This document shows positions 34,291 to 45,690 of a DNA stretch of 64,000 bases, in pieces. The translations under genes were made by a program, and so were the position numbers. Positions within the stretch are counted from its first letter, which is position 1. The number at the start of each line of letters is the position of its first letter. This DNA comes from Dryomyza anilis. Lineage: Eukaryota > Arthropoda > Insecta > Diptera > Dryomyzidae. The notes beneath the pieces are model-generated. The model worked only from the letters and a program-made list of their open reading frames with translations, searched no databases and was not told where the DNA came from. The DNA is taken from the NCBI GenBank assembly GCA_951804985.1, contig OX638131.1, forward strand, positions 38,781,544 to 38,845,543, written 5' to 3'.

Positions 34291-34896
34291 TCGAGATTAT
34301 TAATTAATTAGATTATGTTGGCATGTGGCAGGCAGGCAGGCAGTTTTCCAAATTAACTAAAAACGTGCGTTTGATTTGGTGAAAAATGCAACAAAGCTAT
34401 TTAATTACATGGAAAAAAATTTACAAAAAAAAACTCTGACACTACTCAACGAGAAAAAAACATCTATAGATATCACATAAATCATTTCAACACAATTCGT
34501 GGGTGTTTATTTTGACAGCCAGTGTGGAATGGTCTATACCTTTTAATCATTATGCCTTTTAATCAAAATTTAAAAAAAATATCCACTAACCAATTCGCAA
34601 TTTCGGTCGAAGCTAAAATTAAATTAAAAAATGTTCCAAGTTTCAATTCCAATTCTGGTTTTGTAATTTCTATTTCTGTTTTAGATCTAAAATTAAAAAT
34701 TATTTTTGATTCCAGTTTCTTAAATTTTATTAGTCTGCCTCCAGTCCCGGTTCTGGTTTCACAATAATGAAACGGCGCCGATTTCAGTTCCGCTGTCTAC
34801 CGACCTGGAATAGTTTGAACAGCTAGTTTCGTCAGTGTTATGTGAGCATGTGAAGAAATAATGTTAATTACTATTACCAGCAAGCATTACTTAAAC
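34291..34896. other. Intergenic; short simple repeats
   Basis: A (GGCA)n tract lies at about 34327-34341. The block at about 34610-34790 has degenerate AATTTC/GGTTTC and CCAGTTCC motifs, similar in style to 2026-2480. No gene seen. Confidence 0.4.
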
Positions 34897-35622
34897 CAGT
34901 TGGGAAGGTTAGATCACATGGGAAATTTTAAAGTAGGTGTAATTATGATAGTTCGGATTATCAAAATTATAGTCGGTCTAAGCCGACTATAAATACCCTA
35001 CACATATGTGTGGTTACCATTCAAAGTGATATATAGGTCACCAGGGTATACCAATCCTGAAAATAACTACAAACATTCAATCACTGAAGAATTTCCATTC
35101 ATTTGATACCCATATTTACAAATGGGTGTACCGAATTTCGATTTTTTTTTTTGTGAACCACAAGTCTTTTCGCCGGAAAACATTATTATCATGTATTTGA
35201 GCATGATGTCAATACATATTTGACCAAAAAAGTTTACCTAAGCACGTATACAGTAAAATTGATCTGTATATGTAAATTTTATATGAGGTATTTGAACATA
35301 AGTGGTCGGATCATAGGTCACAATGGACCGATCTCGCACATACAGCGTAGGTATATTAGTAATCTAAGTTATAAGTTTCATTTATCTAGCTCTTCAATTT
35401 TAAAAGTCTTAGGGATTCAACAGACGGACAGACAGACGGACAGACAGACGGACAGACAGACGGACAGACAGACGGACAGACGGACATCGCTAAATCGACT
35501 CAGGAGGTCATGCTGATCAAGAATATATATACTTTTCCATACCGGAGATGCTTCCTTCTGGGTGTTACAAACGGCGTACCAAACTGAATATACGCTTTCA
35601 CTCTTAGTGTAGGGTATAAAAA
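34897..35622 (+). mobile_element. INE-1/mini-me-like element, diverged variant
   Basis: It starts AGTTGGGAAGGTTAGATCAC, has GTCGGTCTAAGCCGACTAT, then (GACAGACG)n (35417-35485), the core ATCAAGAATATATATACTTT and the end GTAGGGTATAAAAA. The interior differs from the other copies, so it is a separate subfamily. Confidence 0.7.
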
Positions 35623-35654
35623 TATTGGTGTGTACAGTGGTTCACCAACCACTG

Positions 35655-35939
35655 AGCCGCGGTAGCTCATTGGTTAGTGCGTTGGACTGCGAGCCGAAAG
35701 GTCCCCGGTTCAAGCCTGAACTGGGGCGGGCAAACAACATTTTTCTATACCGCGCCAAACCTACGAGAGTATAACATTGCCTATGAAAAGCTCTCACCCG
35801 CCGTTCGGGTTCGGCAATAAACTATAGGTCCCACCAATTTGAGTACAAATATAACACGCACAGCTCAAAATGGTGAGAGTGCTCGGTCTAAGTTCTTATA
35901 GGACTGTAGTGTCAAACTATTATTATTATTATTATTATT
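35655..35939 (+). mobile_element. tRNA-derived SINE (family 1), internally deleted
   Basis: The head is GCCGCGGTAGCTCATTGGTT and GGTTCAAGCC, followed by the body and an (ATT)n tail at 35920-35939. Parts of the body are missing: the CATCTTTTCATAGAAACA segment, and the part between CGCGC and CCAAACC. No clear target duplication was seen. Confidence 0.85.
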
Positions 35940-36482
35940 TTTTCAATAGCAGAAAATGTCTTCATTTTTAGTTTGCCTAGTAGAAATTCTAAAAGGGAAG
36001 AAATGTTCCCCTTTACTACTATAGATTTTATAAGAATGGCGTGATCCAACCCCAAATTATCCAATTAATTGTTATTTATATAGCGTTTGAATGTTACGTA
36101 ATACTTCTTAAATTGGACATAATATTCCTGAAATATGTATTTTTTTTTAATTTACGTAAACGTCTTCTTTTAATTTTCGTCATTTAAAAGATGCAATTTT
36201 ATTTGACAATTAAGTATTGTAGAGTGAGAAAAATATGTTGGTGTATTTATAAAATATACACGTAGCGAAAAGATAACGTGCCGTTAAATAGCACGACTCC
36301 GTTTCTATGTCGGAATTTTCTGTATTTCGAAAACAATACGTTTGAACTCTATTTCGATGGTGTCGTTTTCGTGCCGTAAGTGTAGACCGTCTCTTACGTT
36401 TTCTTTCCGTTCATACTCCGGCATGGCAGTACCGATTTTTATCCGTTCTAGCCTGAATTTTTGAAAGATGAAATTAAAAATA
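35940..36482. other. Intergenic, nothing recognised
   Basis: AT-rich spacer. A short stretch at 36280-36440 has TTCCG/CGTTTT motifs similar to the 21520 element, but no boundaries. Confidence 0.4.
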
Positions 36483-37252
36483 ACGAGTTGGGAAAGTTAG
36501 GTCACATGGGTAAGTTCGGTCACATGGGGCGGATTTTTATAGTCGGTCGGGCCCGACTATGAAATACCCTACACATTTGGTGGGTATATTAACCATCAGA
36601 ATATTATTTATATATCAGAAATTTACGTCTTATATCCCCATAAATTAAAAAAAGTATATAAAGTATAAAAAACTAAAAAAAAATAAATTTGAAAAATGTA
36701 ATTGGGCGGACCACGCCTATATTTAAAATTTTGAAAGGCTAATATTTCATAGATTTGATTTTAATAATTTACGGATCAAATTTCCACTATGAAAACCCGG
36801 GAAATAATGAAAAAAAAAGTGGTCGGATCACGCCCATTTTTGGACCACATATTTTTAGGTGAATTCTAACAATACGTTTTAAACTTTATAACTATACCTT
36901 GAATAATTTTCGAGTTATTAGTTCCGAAAGAGTTATTTAAAAGTGACTTGTATGAGAGGTGGGCGTGTCCGTTGACCGATTTGGCTCATTTTCAAACTCA
37001 GTTCCTACTTTTGGCTAAAATATATTGAGACGAAATTTCATCGCATTCTGATCAGTATTTTTCAAGTTATTCTGTATTCGGACAGCAAGACAGCAAGACG
37101 GACAGACAGACGGACATGGCTAAACGGACTCGGGTAGTGATGCTGATCAAGAATATATATACTTTTCCATACCGGACACGCCTCCTAAGGGGCGTTACAA
37201 TATATGCACAAAGTTAATATACCCTGTACCTCATAGGTGTAGGGTATAAAAA
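36483..37252 (+). mobile_element. INE-1/mini-me-like element 3
   Basis: It has the same organisation as 7444-8339, with a much shorter (GACA)n tract (about 37080-37116) and ends ACGAGTTGGGAAAGTTAGG and GTAGGGTATAAAAA. The difference in GACA length between otherwise similar copies shows microsatellite growth inside the element. Confidence 0.78.
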
Positions 37253-37480
37253 TCAAGAAACAGAGCGAAGAAAACGGACATGCAGCAGGGTATTAAGAGA
37301 TAAGTTTGATAAATATGATTAAATAACTTTAATATATACAGTCTTCCTCATTGCAGACAAACAAGGGATACTTTTTATGATGGATCAACGCAGTAGAAAT
37401 CAATGCCTTCAATGTAAATGAAAAAGAGACGATTACCTACAAAAATTCGCAGAACATTAGTGTAATCATTGATACGTCAC

Positions 37481-37894
37481 ATGGCGACCTCAGAATATCC
37501 AATTGAGATCGCGAAGAATCGAAATGTGTTGTTGCAGAAAGGACTAGCCGACTCATGCTTCACTGGCAATGATAAAATCTTCAAGGTCCACATTAAGAGT
37601 CTCAGGTGGTCCATCGATCAGCCCGAGATCGATGGTAAGTGTGATATTAATTTCTCAACTACTTTGTTAACCATCACTTAATATTTATTACAATATCACT
37701 TGTTATAAATTATTTATTAAAATGTTAAATTAAAAAAAAGGGGATTTTCAACTGATTCGAATATATTTTTGATGTTCCTTAAAACCGGTGTTGAAGCGTT
37801 TCCGATATCAGAAATTGGAACGTTTGCGGAAGATGATATTGAACCCATATTTCCAGAAAAATGTCAACCACAACCGAAAAATTCAAAATGCTAA
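37481..37894 (+). CDS. Small unrecognised two-exon gene
   Basis: The predicted exons are 37481-37634 (ATG GCG ACC..., donor GATG|GTAAGT) and about 37796-37894. The second exon has two acceptors that both keep frame (AG before 37796 or before 37811). The product is about 80-86 residues. It starts MATSEYPIEIAKNRNVLLQK, includes KVHIKSLRWSIDQPEID, and ends in an acidic, proline-rich tail (FAEDDIEPIFPEKCQPQPKN). I do not recognise the family and see no signal peptide. The TAA stop is the first three bases of an RTE target duplication; the native 3' UTR and AATAAA (41279-41284) now lie beyond that element. It may instead be the last part of a longer gene or a remnant. Confidence 0.4.
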
Positions 37895-37948
37895 AATCTT
37901 TGACTATGGGGGCGATTATCACAAGGCAACGTGTCTGAGTGCTTCAAC

Positions 37949-38101
37949 ATGGCGAAGCCAGCGCAATCCTTGTCGGTGTCGTCTCAAGTCAACTCACTGG
38001 TCACCAGAATTGACAAATTGTCAAATGGTGACACCTCCACTTCGGTGGAAGTCCTCCTCGTGGAAGTCCCTGGAAACGGCGCTCTACACCACCCGGTGTA
38101 G
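37949..38101 (+). CDS. Short upstream ORF of the RTE element (ORF1-like)
   Basis: A 50-codon ORF starts at the first ATG of the element (MAKPAQSLSVSSQVNSLVTR at its start), rich in Ser and Val. RTE elements often carry a very small first ORF of unclear function. It ends 84 bases before the main ATG. It could also be leader sequence without a protein role. Confidence 0.4.
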   Translation: MAKPAQSLSVSSQVNSLVTRIDKLSNGDTSTSVEVLLVEVPGNGALHHPV

Positions 38102-38184
38102 AAGTCGGCTAAAGTGAGTGGCGAGCATCTCCCTCAGAGTGAGGGTTCGTGCGTTGGGTTTGGGTCCCACCACGGAAAAAACCT

Positions 38185-41100
38185 ATGCGCCCAATGAAAA
38201 CAAAAAAGAAGCCTCGGATAACGACCGATTACAACGATGACGACCCACGCAAACGTTTTAAGGACCATGATTTACGGATATGCACCTGGAATGTCCGGAC
38301 CCTTTATAGGGAAGGTGCCTCTATCCAGCTGGCAGATGTCCTCGAAAAATATAAGGCTGACATCACCGCTATCCAGGAGATGCGATGGACGGGACAGGGC
38401 TGTTCGAAACAAGCGTCCTGTGATATCTACTACAGCTGCCATGCGGAGAGACACGAATTTGGATGTGGATTTGTGGTCGGCAAGAGACTCCGCCACCTTG
38501 TCTCTAGGTTCACGCCCGTGGACGAAAGGCTGGCAACAATCCGCATCAAGGCTAAATATTTCCATATCAGCCTAATTTGTGCACACGCTCCGACGAACGA
38601 GAAAGATGACGAGACAAAAGAGCGCTTCTACGAGCGCCTAGACAACGCATACGAGCGCTGCCCCCGCCACGATATCAAAATCGTGCTAGGCGATTTTAAC
38701 GCCAAGGTGGGCAGAGAAGCCATCTATTGTCCCACAATCGGAAAATTTAGCCTCCATGCCAACACTTCCGATAACGGAACGAGGCTAATCGACTTCGCCG
38801 CAGCACGAAACATGGTAGTTAGTAGCACTAGATTCGAACATTTCGATATCCACAAGGCCACATGGTTGTCGCCCGATCAAAAAACTCGAAATCAAATTGA
38901 TCACGTTGTGATTGACGGAAGGCACGCTTCAAGCGTGATGGACGTACGCACAATCCGAGGTGCCAATATGGACTCGGATCATTACCTTGTAGCAGCCAAG
39001 GTCCGCACACGCTTAAGCGCTGCGAAGAACGTACGGAACCAAACGCAGAGAAAGCTAGACGTCGGAAAGCTGCAATCACAACAGACAACGCAAGCCTTTT
39101 CCACTCGACTCTCACACCTGCTTAGACAAAGCACTCCTCCTCTCGATGATATAAGCGCGCAGTGGAATCATATCTCCTGCTCTATGCGTACGGCTGCCGA
39201 AGAGGTGCTTGGATTCCAACGCCCCCTGAGGAATCAGTGGTATGACCAAGAGTGTCGCGCGGCCACTGCAGAGAAAGACGCTGCGTACAAATCCACCCTG
39301 CAGTCAGTAGCTACGCGAGCTGCGAAGGAGCGATACAAAGAGAAGAGGAGGGAAGAGAGACGTCTTTTTAGGCGTAAAAAAAGCGAGGCAGAAAGACGTG
39401 AGTGTGAGGAGATTGAGATGCATGGGAACAGGAATGAGGCTCGAAAATTCTTCGAGAAAATAAGACGCCTAGCCGGAGGTTCGAAATCCGGAGCCTCTTC
39501 CTGTAAAGATGAGAACGGAAATCTAGTGACAGATATCCAGAGCACACTGAAAATATGGAGGGATCACTTCTCTAAACTGCTGACCGGTGATGATGACCTC
39601 AATTCCACCGATAGAGAAGCAAACCCGGCAACCCCAGTACTTGATGACGACGTTGAGATTCCGCCACCCGACCATGACGAGGTCAGAACAGCCATTGCTC
39701 GGCTGAAAAACAACAAAGCCGCAGGTGCTGATGGCCTGCCTGCTGAATTGTTTAAGACCGGAGGCGAAGAGCTAATAGAGAGCATGCACGAGCTCGTAAG
39801 CAGAATATGGTCGGATGAAAGCATGCCAAGTGACTGGAACCTCAGTGTACTCTGCCCAATCCTTAAGAAAGGGGATCCCACTATCTGCGCCAACTACCGT
39901 GGGATCAGCCTACTCAATATCGCATACAAGGTTCTATCGAGCGTATTATGTGAAAGACTGAAGCCCATCGTCAACAGACTGATTGGACCTAATCAGTGCG
40001 GCTTCAGACCTGGAAAGTCCACCATAGACCAGATTTTCACATTGCGCCTAATCCAGGAAAAGACCCTAGAAAAACAGATCGACACCTACCACCTATTAGT
40101 CGACTATAAAGCCGCCTTCGACACTCCGATAAGGGAACGATTATACGCCGCAATGTCTGAGTTCGGTATACCTGCGAAACTTATAAGGCTTTGCAGGATG
40201 ACCCTGAGCAACACACGTTGCTCAGTGAGAATAGGAAAAGACCTCTCCGAGCCATTTCATACCGAACGAGGTTTCAGACAGGGTGACTCCCTATCGTGCG
40301 ACTTTTTTAACTTATTGATGGAGAAAATAGTTCGAGCTGCCGAACTCCGTCAAAGCGGCACTATCCTCAACAAAAGTGTCATGCTGCTCGCATATGCCGA
40401 CGATATTGATATCATTGGCAGGAGCACACGAGCAGTCAGCGCAGCATTCTCCAGATTGGAGAAAGAGTCGCGTCGAATGGGTCTAGCGGTGAACGAGGAC
40501 AAGACGAAGTTCCTTGTGTCAACAAGCAAAAAAGAGTCCGTGCGTCTTGGACAAAAAGCTGATTTTGACACCCACAAGTTCGACATTGTGAAGGACTTCG
40601 TCTATCTGGGATCCAGCGTAAACAGCAACAACGACGTCAGCCTGGAGATCAAACGGAGAATAACTCTTGCCAACAGGTGCTACTTTGGGCTCAGTAGGCA
40701 ATTGAGAAGCAGAGCCCTCTCTCGCCGGACAAAAATAACGCTCTACAAGTCACTCATCATGCCCGTCCTACTTTATGGTGCAGAAACATGGACGCTGGCC
40801 ACCACCGATGAGAGAGTACTGGGAGCGTTCGAGAGAAAGATTCTCCGTAAAATCTTTGGCCCTATCTGCTTTGCTAACGAGTATCGAATCAGGATGAACC
40901 ACGAGCTGTATGAGATATTCGACGACATTGACATAGTCAAGCGCATCAAGATCCAGCGGCTTCGCTGGCTAGGTCATGTCGAACGAATGGATGAAAACAC
41001 TCCAGCCAAGAAGGTGCTTGAATCGAAACTCGAAGGTGGACAGCGTAGAAGAGGGCGTCCAAATCTGCGTTGGAAAGACCAAGTTGAGGACAACCTGGCA

Positions 41101-41193
41101 ACGCTTGGTATTTCTAACTGGCGTCAGCGCGCGCAAAGCAGATCCGACTGGCGCGGCTTCATCTCAGCGGCCAAAACCGACCCACGGTTGTAA
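38185..41193 (+). CDS. RTE-like endonuclease-reverse transcriptase, intact
   Basis: The product is 1002 residues from the first in-frame ATG (MRPMKTKKKP). The open frame extends further upstream, but only a GTG could serve there. Residues about 30-275 are an apurinic-type endonuclease of the exonuclease-endonuclease-phosphatase fold: CTWNVRT, QEMRW, GDFNAKVG and the SDHYLV catalytic histidine motif. A basic coiled stretch follows (about 385-435). Residues about 500-780 are the reverse transcriptase: NKAAGADGLPAELF, NYRGISLL, QCGFRPGKST, LVDYKAAFD, RGFRQGDSLS and the catalytic YADD (AYADDIDI, near 736-740). The C-terminal region carries YGAETW and RLRWLGHVERM, usual in this clade. The enzyme nicks target DNA and copies its RNA there. 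All catalytic motifs are present and no stop interrupts them. Confidence 0.95.
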   Translation: MRPMKTKKKPRITTDYNDDDPRKRFKDHDLRICTWNVRTLYREGASIQLADVLEKYKADITAIQEMRWTGQGCSKQASCDIYYSCHAERHEFGCGFVVGKRLRHLVSRFTPVDERLATIRIKAKYFHISLICAHAPTNEKDDETKERFYERLDNAYERCPRHDIKIVLGDFNAKVGREAIYCPTIGKFSLHANTSDNGTRLIDFAAARNMVVSSTRFEHFDIHKATWLSPDQKTRNQIDHVVIDGRHASSVMDVRTIRGANMDSDHYLVAAKVRTRLSAAKNVRNQTQRKLDVGKLQSQQTTQAFSTRLSHLLRQSTPPLDDISAQWNHISCSMRTAAEEVLGFQRPLRNQWYDQECRAATAEKDAAYKSTLQSVATRAAKERYKEKRREERRLFRRKKSEAERRECEEIEMHGNRNEARKFFEKIRRLAGGSKSGASSCKDENGNLVTDIQSTLKIWRDHFSKLLTGDDDLNSTDREANPATPVLDDDVEIPPPDHDEVRTAIARLKNNKAAGADGLPAELFKTGGEELIESMHELVSRIWSDESMPSDWNLSVLCPILKKGDPTICANYRGISLLNIAYKVLSSVLCERLKPIVNRLIGPNQCGFRPGKSTIDQIFTLRLIQEKTLEKQIDTYHLLVDYKAAFDTPIRERLYAAMSEFGIPAKLIRLCRMTLSNTRCSVRIGKDLSEPFHTERGFRQGDSLSCDFFNLLMEKIVRAAELRQSGTILNKSVMLLAYADDIDIIGRSTRAVSAAFSRLEKESRRMGLAVNEDKTKFLVSTSKKESVRLGQKADFDTHKFDIVKDFVYLGSSVNSNNDVSLEIKRRITLANRCYFGLSRQLRSRALSRRTKITLYKSLIMPVLLYGAETWTLATTDERVLGAFERKILRKIFGPICFANEYRIRMNHELYEIFDDIDIVKRIKIQRLRWLGHVERMDENTPAKKVLESKLEGGQRRRGRPNLRWKDQVEDNLATLGISNWRQRAQSRSDWRGFISAAKTDPRL

Positions 41194-41229
41194 GGGCCAT
41201 TTAAGTAAGTAAGTAAGTAAAATCTTTGA

Positions 41230-41874
41230 TTGATTTGATGGATTTGAAATCTTAAATATGTGAATTTAAATATGTGAAAATAAAATTTTATTCCATTAAC
41301 GATAACGTATAAACAAATACTCATAAAATTAAGTTATTATACGACTTTTAAATATACCAATTTTTCATGTACTTTGAGTAAACAAATTAAATAGTTTGAA
41401 AGAAATACAGATACACAATATAATTTTCTGTTTTTTCAGACAACCTTAATTATTATTTCTAAAGCTTTAAAATAAGCATTGCATTTAAAATTAGGGATAA
41501 AGGATAAATATCAAAAAAAGGAAAAAATATAAACCTTATAAAACCTCTAGATATTCGAATCGTACATCACTTTTTATTTCGTAATTATGATTATTAATAT
41601 TGTCAGATATAAAATTATTGTTAGCAAAAGTGTAGTGTACATTTTCATACAGAACGTCCGGAATTATTCTGTGATTTATTATGAAAAAACTGTAAACTAT
41701 AGGAACAAAGGATACAAAAATAAAGTAAGTTGTCTCAGCTATCTTTCTCAATTATTCAAAAAAATGATTTGTACGCAAGAAGTATTTTTAGAAAAACAAA
41801 GAAATTTTTGTCCCTGGAATTTTTCTGTGATTTATTATGAAAAAACTATAAACTTTGGAATCAACTTGCAAAAT
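41230..41874. other. 3' flank of the small gene, then intergenic
   Basis: AATAAA at 41279-41284, 50 bases after the RTE duplication, is probably the displaced poly-A signal of the 37481 gene. Further on, a 40-bp block (CTGTGATTTATTATGAAAAAACTRTAAACT) occurs twice, at about 41669 and 41826. No other gene seen. Confidence 0.45.
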
Positions 41875-42408
41875 TAAGTCCGAATACAGAATAACTCGAG
41901 AAATACTGATCAGAATGCGATGAAATTTCGTCTCAATATATTTTAGCCAAAAGTAGGAACTGAGTTTGTAAATGAGCCAAATCGGCCAACGGACACGCCC
42001 ACCTCCCATACAAGTCACTTTTATATAACTCATTCGGAACTAATAACTCGAAAAGTATTCAAGGTATAGTTATAAAGTTTAAAACGTATTGTTAGAATTC
42101 ACCTTAAAATATGTGGTCCACATATGGGCGTGATCCGCCCACTTTTTTTCATTATTTCTCGGGTTTTCATAGTGGAAATTTGATCCGTAAATTATTTAAA
42201 TCAAATCTATGAAATATTAGCCTTTCAAAATTTTAAATATGGGCGTCCGACCAATTATGTTTTTCAATTTTTATACCCTACACCTATGAGGTACAGGGTA
42301 TATTAACTTTGTGCATATATTGTAACGCCCCTTAGGAGGCGTGTCCGGTATGGAAAAGTATATATATTCTTGATCAGCATCACTACCCGAGTCCGTTTAG
42401 CCATGTCC

Positions 42409-42444
<36 letters not shown>

Positions 42445-43308
42445 TGCTGTCTTGCTGTCTTGCTGTCTTGCTGTCCGAATACAGAATAACTTGAGAAATA
42501 CTGCTCAGAATGCGATGAAATTTCGTCACAATATATTTTAGCCAAAAGTAGGAACTGAGTTTGAAAATGAGCCAAATCGGTCAACAGACACGCCCACCTC
42601 CCATACAAGTCACTTTTATATAAATCTTTGGGAACTTATAACTCGAAAAGTATTCAAGATATAGTTGTAAAATTTAAAACATATTGTTATAATTCACCTA
42701 AAAATGTGTGGTCCAAAAATGGGCGTGATCCGCCCACATTTTTTTTTTCATTATTTCCCGGTTTTTAATAGTGGAAATTTGATCCGTTAATTATTAAAAT
42801 CAATTCTATGAAATATTAGCCTTACAAAATTTTAAATATAGGCGTGGTCCGCCCAATTACATTTTTCAAATTTATTTTTTTTTAGTTTTTTATACTTTAT
42901 ATAATTTTATTAATTTCTGGGGATATAAGGCGTAAATTTCTGATATATGAATAATATTCTGAGGGTTAATATCCCCACCAAAGGTGTAGGGTATTCCATA
43001 GTCGGGCCCGACCGACTATAAAAATCTGCCCCATGTGACCGAACTTACCTATGTGACCTAACTTTCCCAACTCGTTTTTTTTTAGTTTTTTATACTTTTA
43101 TATAATTCTTTTAACTTATGGTTATTCAAGACGTAAATTTCTGATATATGAATAATATTCTGAGGGTGGGGAGGTTCAGCATAATTAAAAACTTTAAAAT
43201 TAAGGTATGCAATTAAATATCCCACATTAATATCCCCACCAAAGGTGTAGGGTATTCCATAATCCGGCCCGACCGCCAAAAAAATCCGCCCCATGTGACC
43301 GAACTCGT
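41875..43308 (-). mobile_element. Cluster of three INE-1/mini-me-like copies
   Basis: Three minus-strand copies lie head to tail. A partial one (about 41875-42266) lacks the TATACCC end. A complete one (42273-43074) has (GTCT)n at 42408-42445 and both ends. Another partial one (43078-43308) has only the ACGAGTT-side half. Each complete or partial copy carries GGGCCCGACYGACTATA-type or CGAATACAGAATAAC segments shared with 7444-8339. Confidence 0.78.
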
Positions 43309-43704
43309 TTTAAATTAATTCAAAACAATAATTTTTACGCAAAATTCGCTGTTATTTTTGAATATCCATATGAACATCAAAATGCACTTCCGTACTACTT
43401 GCACAAAAAAAAATTAAGTAAATTTATTACTTTTCCTTCGAGATATTACAGTTTTAAGCGTACGAATGTCCCGTCCGGAACCTCAGGAAATGGCTATATA
43501 TAATAGGGAACTGAATATTGACTTGTATCTTCTCATACCCCATCCAGGAATTACCCATTGAACTGTTTTCTTGTCATAACATGAATACTTAGTTGTTTAA
43601 CGAACATTTTCTGTCCATCATCATATCTACCCTAATAGAGAAAATGTCTACTATGATAATAAAAACTTCAGTGATTATATTATATTATCATAATCATGTC
43701 GTTG

Positions 43705-43795
43705 ACCGTCCTCAGCTGAGATTTAAACCTGGAAATAGTGAATTTTTAGCGCGTAGTCGAACGCCCTAACCAACTGAGCCACCAACAAATTCCGA
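43705..43795 (-). repeat. tRNA-like head, possible SINE fragment
   Basis: On the minus strand GGTGGCTCAGTTGGTTAGGG matches a pol III A box, and CCAGGTTTAAATCTC is a decayed B box about 60 bases later. The spacer is longer than in a functional tRNA, so it is a tRNA-derived repeat, not a tRNA gene. Confidence 0.45.
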
Positions 43796-44249
43796 AATTC
43801 CAAAAGCTTAACAAAAGAAAATCGGTTGAATTTAAAATTCAACATAATAGAAATTTTCTGATATTCCTTATCGTTAGCTATTAAACAAAGATTTGGAAAG
43901 AAATCATTTAATTTGAAAACCACTAGTCTCGTTAATTTTACAAATGTCAGACACCATGGTTGCAACTTTGACACTGAAGATATCCTTAAAACACCTAAAA
44001 CAGAAGCAGACAGACCAAATACAATAAAGGAATTAACTAGACAGCGAACTACTTCTATCAACATCCAAAAAATGGAGAGAACTTAAAAAAAAAATTAAAA
44101 AAAAACTCAGCAAAAAACTCATGATGCTCTGAAGAAAGACTAGAAACCAAAGGAAAGTCAGTCGTTTGCAGTTAACCTTTAAAAGAATATTAACAGAAAT
44201 TAAAAGCAAAATATGTAGTTGAGGCAGAGAAGATGGTTAAGAACAGCCC

Positions 44250-45180
44250 CAAATTGTGAACTCACCGAACGTTGCCAAAAGTAATTATAAAGAAACTCAT
44301 TCAGAGTCATCAGACGCACTCCACATGGCGGCGGGCACACTCGTCATGCCGACGAAACCACGTACAGGCCAAAAAATAGTTCTTGGCCAAGGGCCAAAAA
44401 TTACTTTCGCATCCGGGGAAAAGAAGGATACATGCAGCATGCGGACAACTAAAGGCTTTGAGCGCCTGCAAAGAGCCTTAAGAGCAGTTTAATGTCTGGC
44501 TGTGCGAATAATGGCAACATGTTGAATGGACTGCATGCGGCGGACGGCGGACGGATAAAGGGTGGCTGAGGGCGTGTTGAACTCATGGGGCAGACACTAC
44601 GAAACGCTGCAAAGGAACAGAAGTCAAGTGGGTGTGTGTGTGTCGGTTTTTACAAAAGCGGATCAAAAATTAAATGTTAACATATATATTTAAAGGATTT
44701 AAGTCGTTACGAATTTAAGTCGAAAGACAGCTGCTTTTAGTCGACTTCGTTTTTCATGTTTGCTACTTACTAAGTTTGCGCTGCTCCACTTAAGTTTTAT
44801 TTTTCGTCTCGTGTCTGACCTAACATTTTAGCAACTATGCAAATTGAGGCTCGAAATGAGTCCAATAATGTGCCAAAGAACTGTTTTTCGGAGGTGTATC
44901 GTAGTCTCGAATAAAAACATACTACATCTAAGTGGTTCAATTGCAACAAAATAATGTGCGGATTTTCCAATAAAGAGACCCCGATGGTAAATAAAGCGGT
45001 CTCCGATGTGAACGTGTGCCGCGCGCTGCCTCCGGTTTGGATGCTGTGGCCATGGCCGGATTGTGCTTTGTAACGAGGAGGCGATAAAAATAAAAGCGAA
45101 TGTGTTGCTGGAGTCGTGATTAAGAGTCACGTGCGTAGCGCCGCGCATTAGCAGTTCACAGTGAGGCAGGATGATTGGAA
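44250..45180. promoter_or_regulatory. GC-richer non-coding island
   Basis: Composition rises (CACATGGCGGCGGGCACACT, GCATGCGGCGGACGGCGGAC, GGATGCTGTGGCCATGGCCG). A (GT)n tract lies at about 44633-44643. The longest plus ORF (44256-44492) begins at GTG and has no recognised domain. The minus ORF 45148-44828 likewise. It is unique within the window. It could be conserved regulatory DNA or unrecognised exon sequence. Confidence 0.25.
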
Positions 45181-45439
45181 GATTTTACTTAAAGTGACTC
45201 TAGTGTATTTACATGGATGGCACAGATAACGTATGGCATATTAACATGACGTCCACATGATATGCATCATAAATTAGTAGCGAAGATGGAGTAGAATATA
45301 CTGGAGTAAATCAAGTTGTTTCTAATAGAACGAATTTGAAAAGTAGGCGAATATATAAAGTTTTTCTTTTAAATAATAATTTAAATAGCCTAGTATATGA
45401 TTATTTGAAAGTTTTAAAACATAAATAAAGACATATTTT

Positions 45440-45690
45440 TATTATAAAAGTCGCTCAGATATTCTTTCGTGCAAAAATTTTGTAAATGCAAAACTATGTC
45501 GTTCTAAAACAATGGGTCTATTTTTTCCAATACTGTCCACATTGTACGGAGTACTAAAGAATAGTGCGAAGTTATTACGCTTTAAGAGGTCATCGTAATA
45601 TTGGAAGTACCACGCCCCATTTTCCTATCACAGAAACATATTAATTTTTTTTTACATAGCAGTTACGACACTCTGTTGTTCAATATTGCT
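45440..45690 (+). repeat. Possible diverged relative of the satellite-bearing repeat
   Basis: CTTTCGTGCAAAAATTTTGTAAATGCA resembles the start of the 3621 element (ACTCGTGCAAAGATTTTGTG). GGAAGTACCACGCCCCATTT resembles its tail (GGGAGGTACCACGCCCCTTT). The satellite array and (GACA)n tail are absent. A tentative link. Confidence 0.35.

Larger units (their letters stand above)
37904..41217 (+). mobile_element. Full-length RTE-like non-LTR retrotransposon
   Basis: It is 3314 bp long, bounded by a perfect 12-bp target duplication, TAAAATCTTTGA (37892-37903 and 41218-41229). It has a short 5' leader, a small upstream ORF, one long uninterrupted ORF and a 3' tail of TAAG repeats just after the stop, as in RTE-clade elements. 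The intact ORF and perfect duplication point to a recent insertion. Confidence 0.93.

Noticed and set aside
38272..39893. Minus-strand ORFs across the RTE coding region
   Set aside because: Shadows of the intact plus-strand endonuclease-RT frame.
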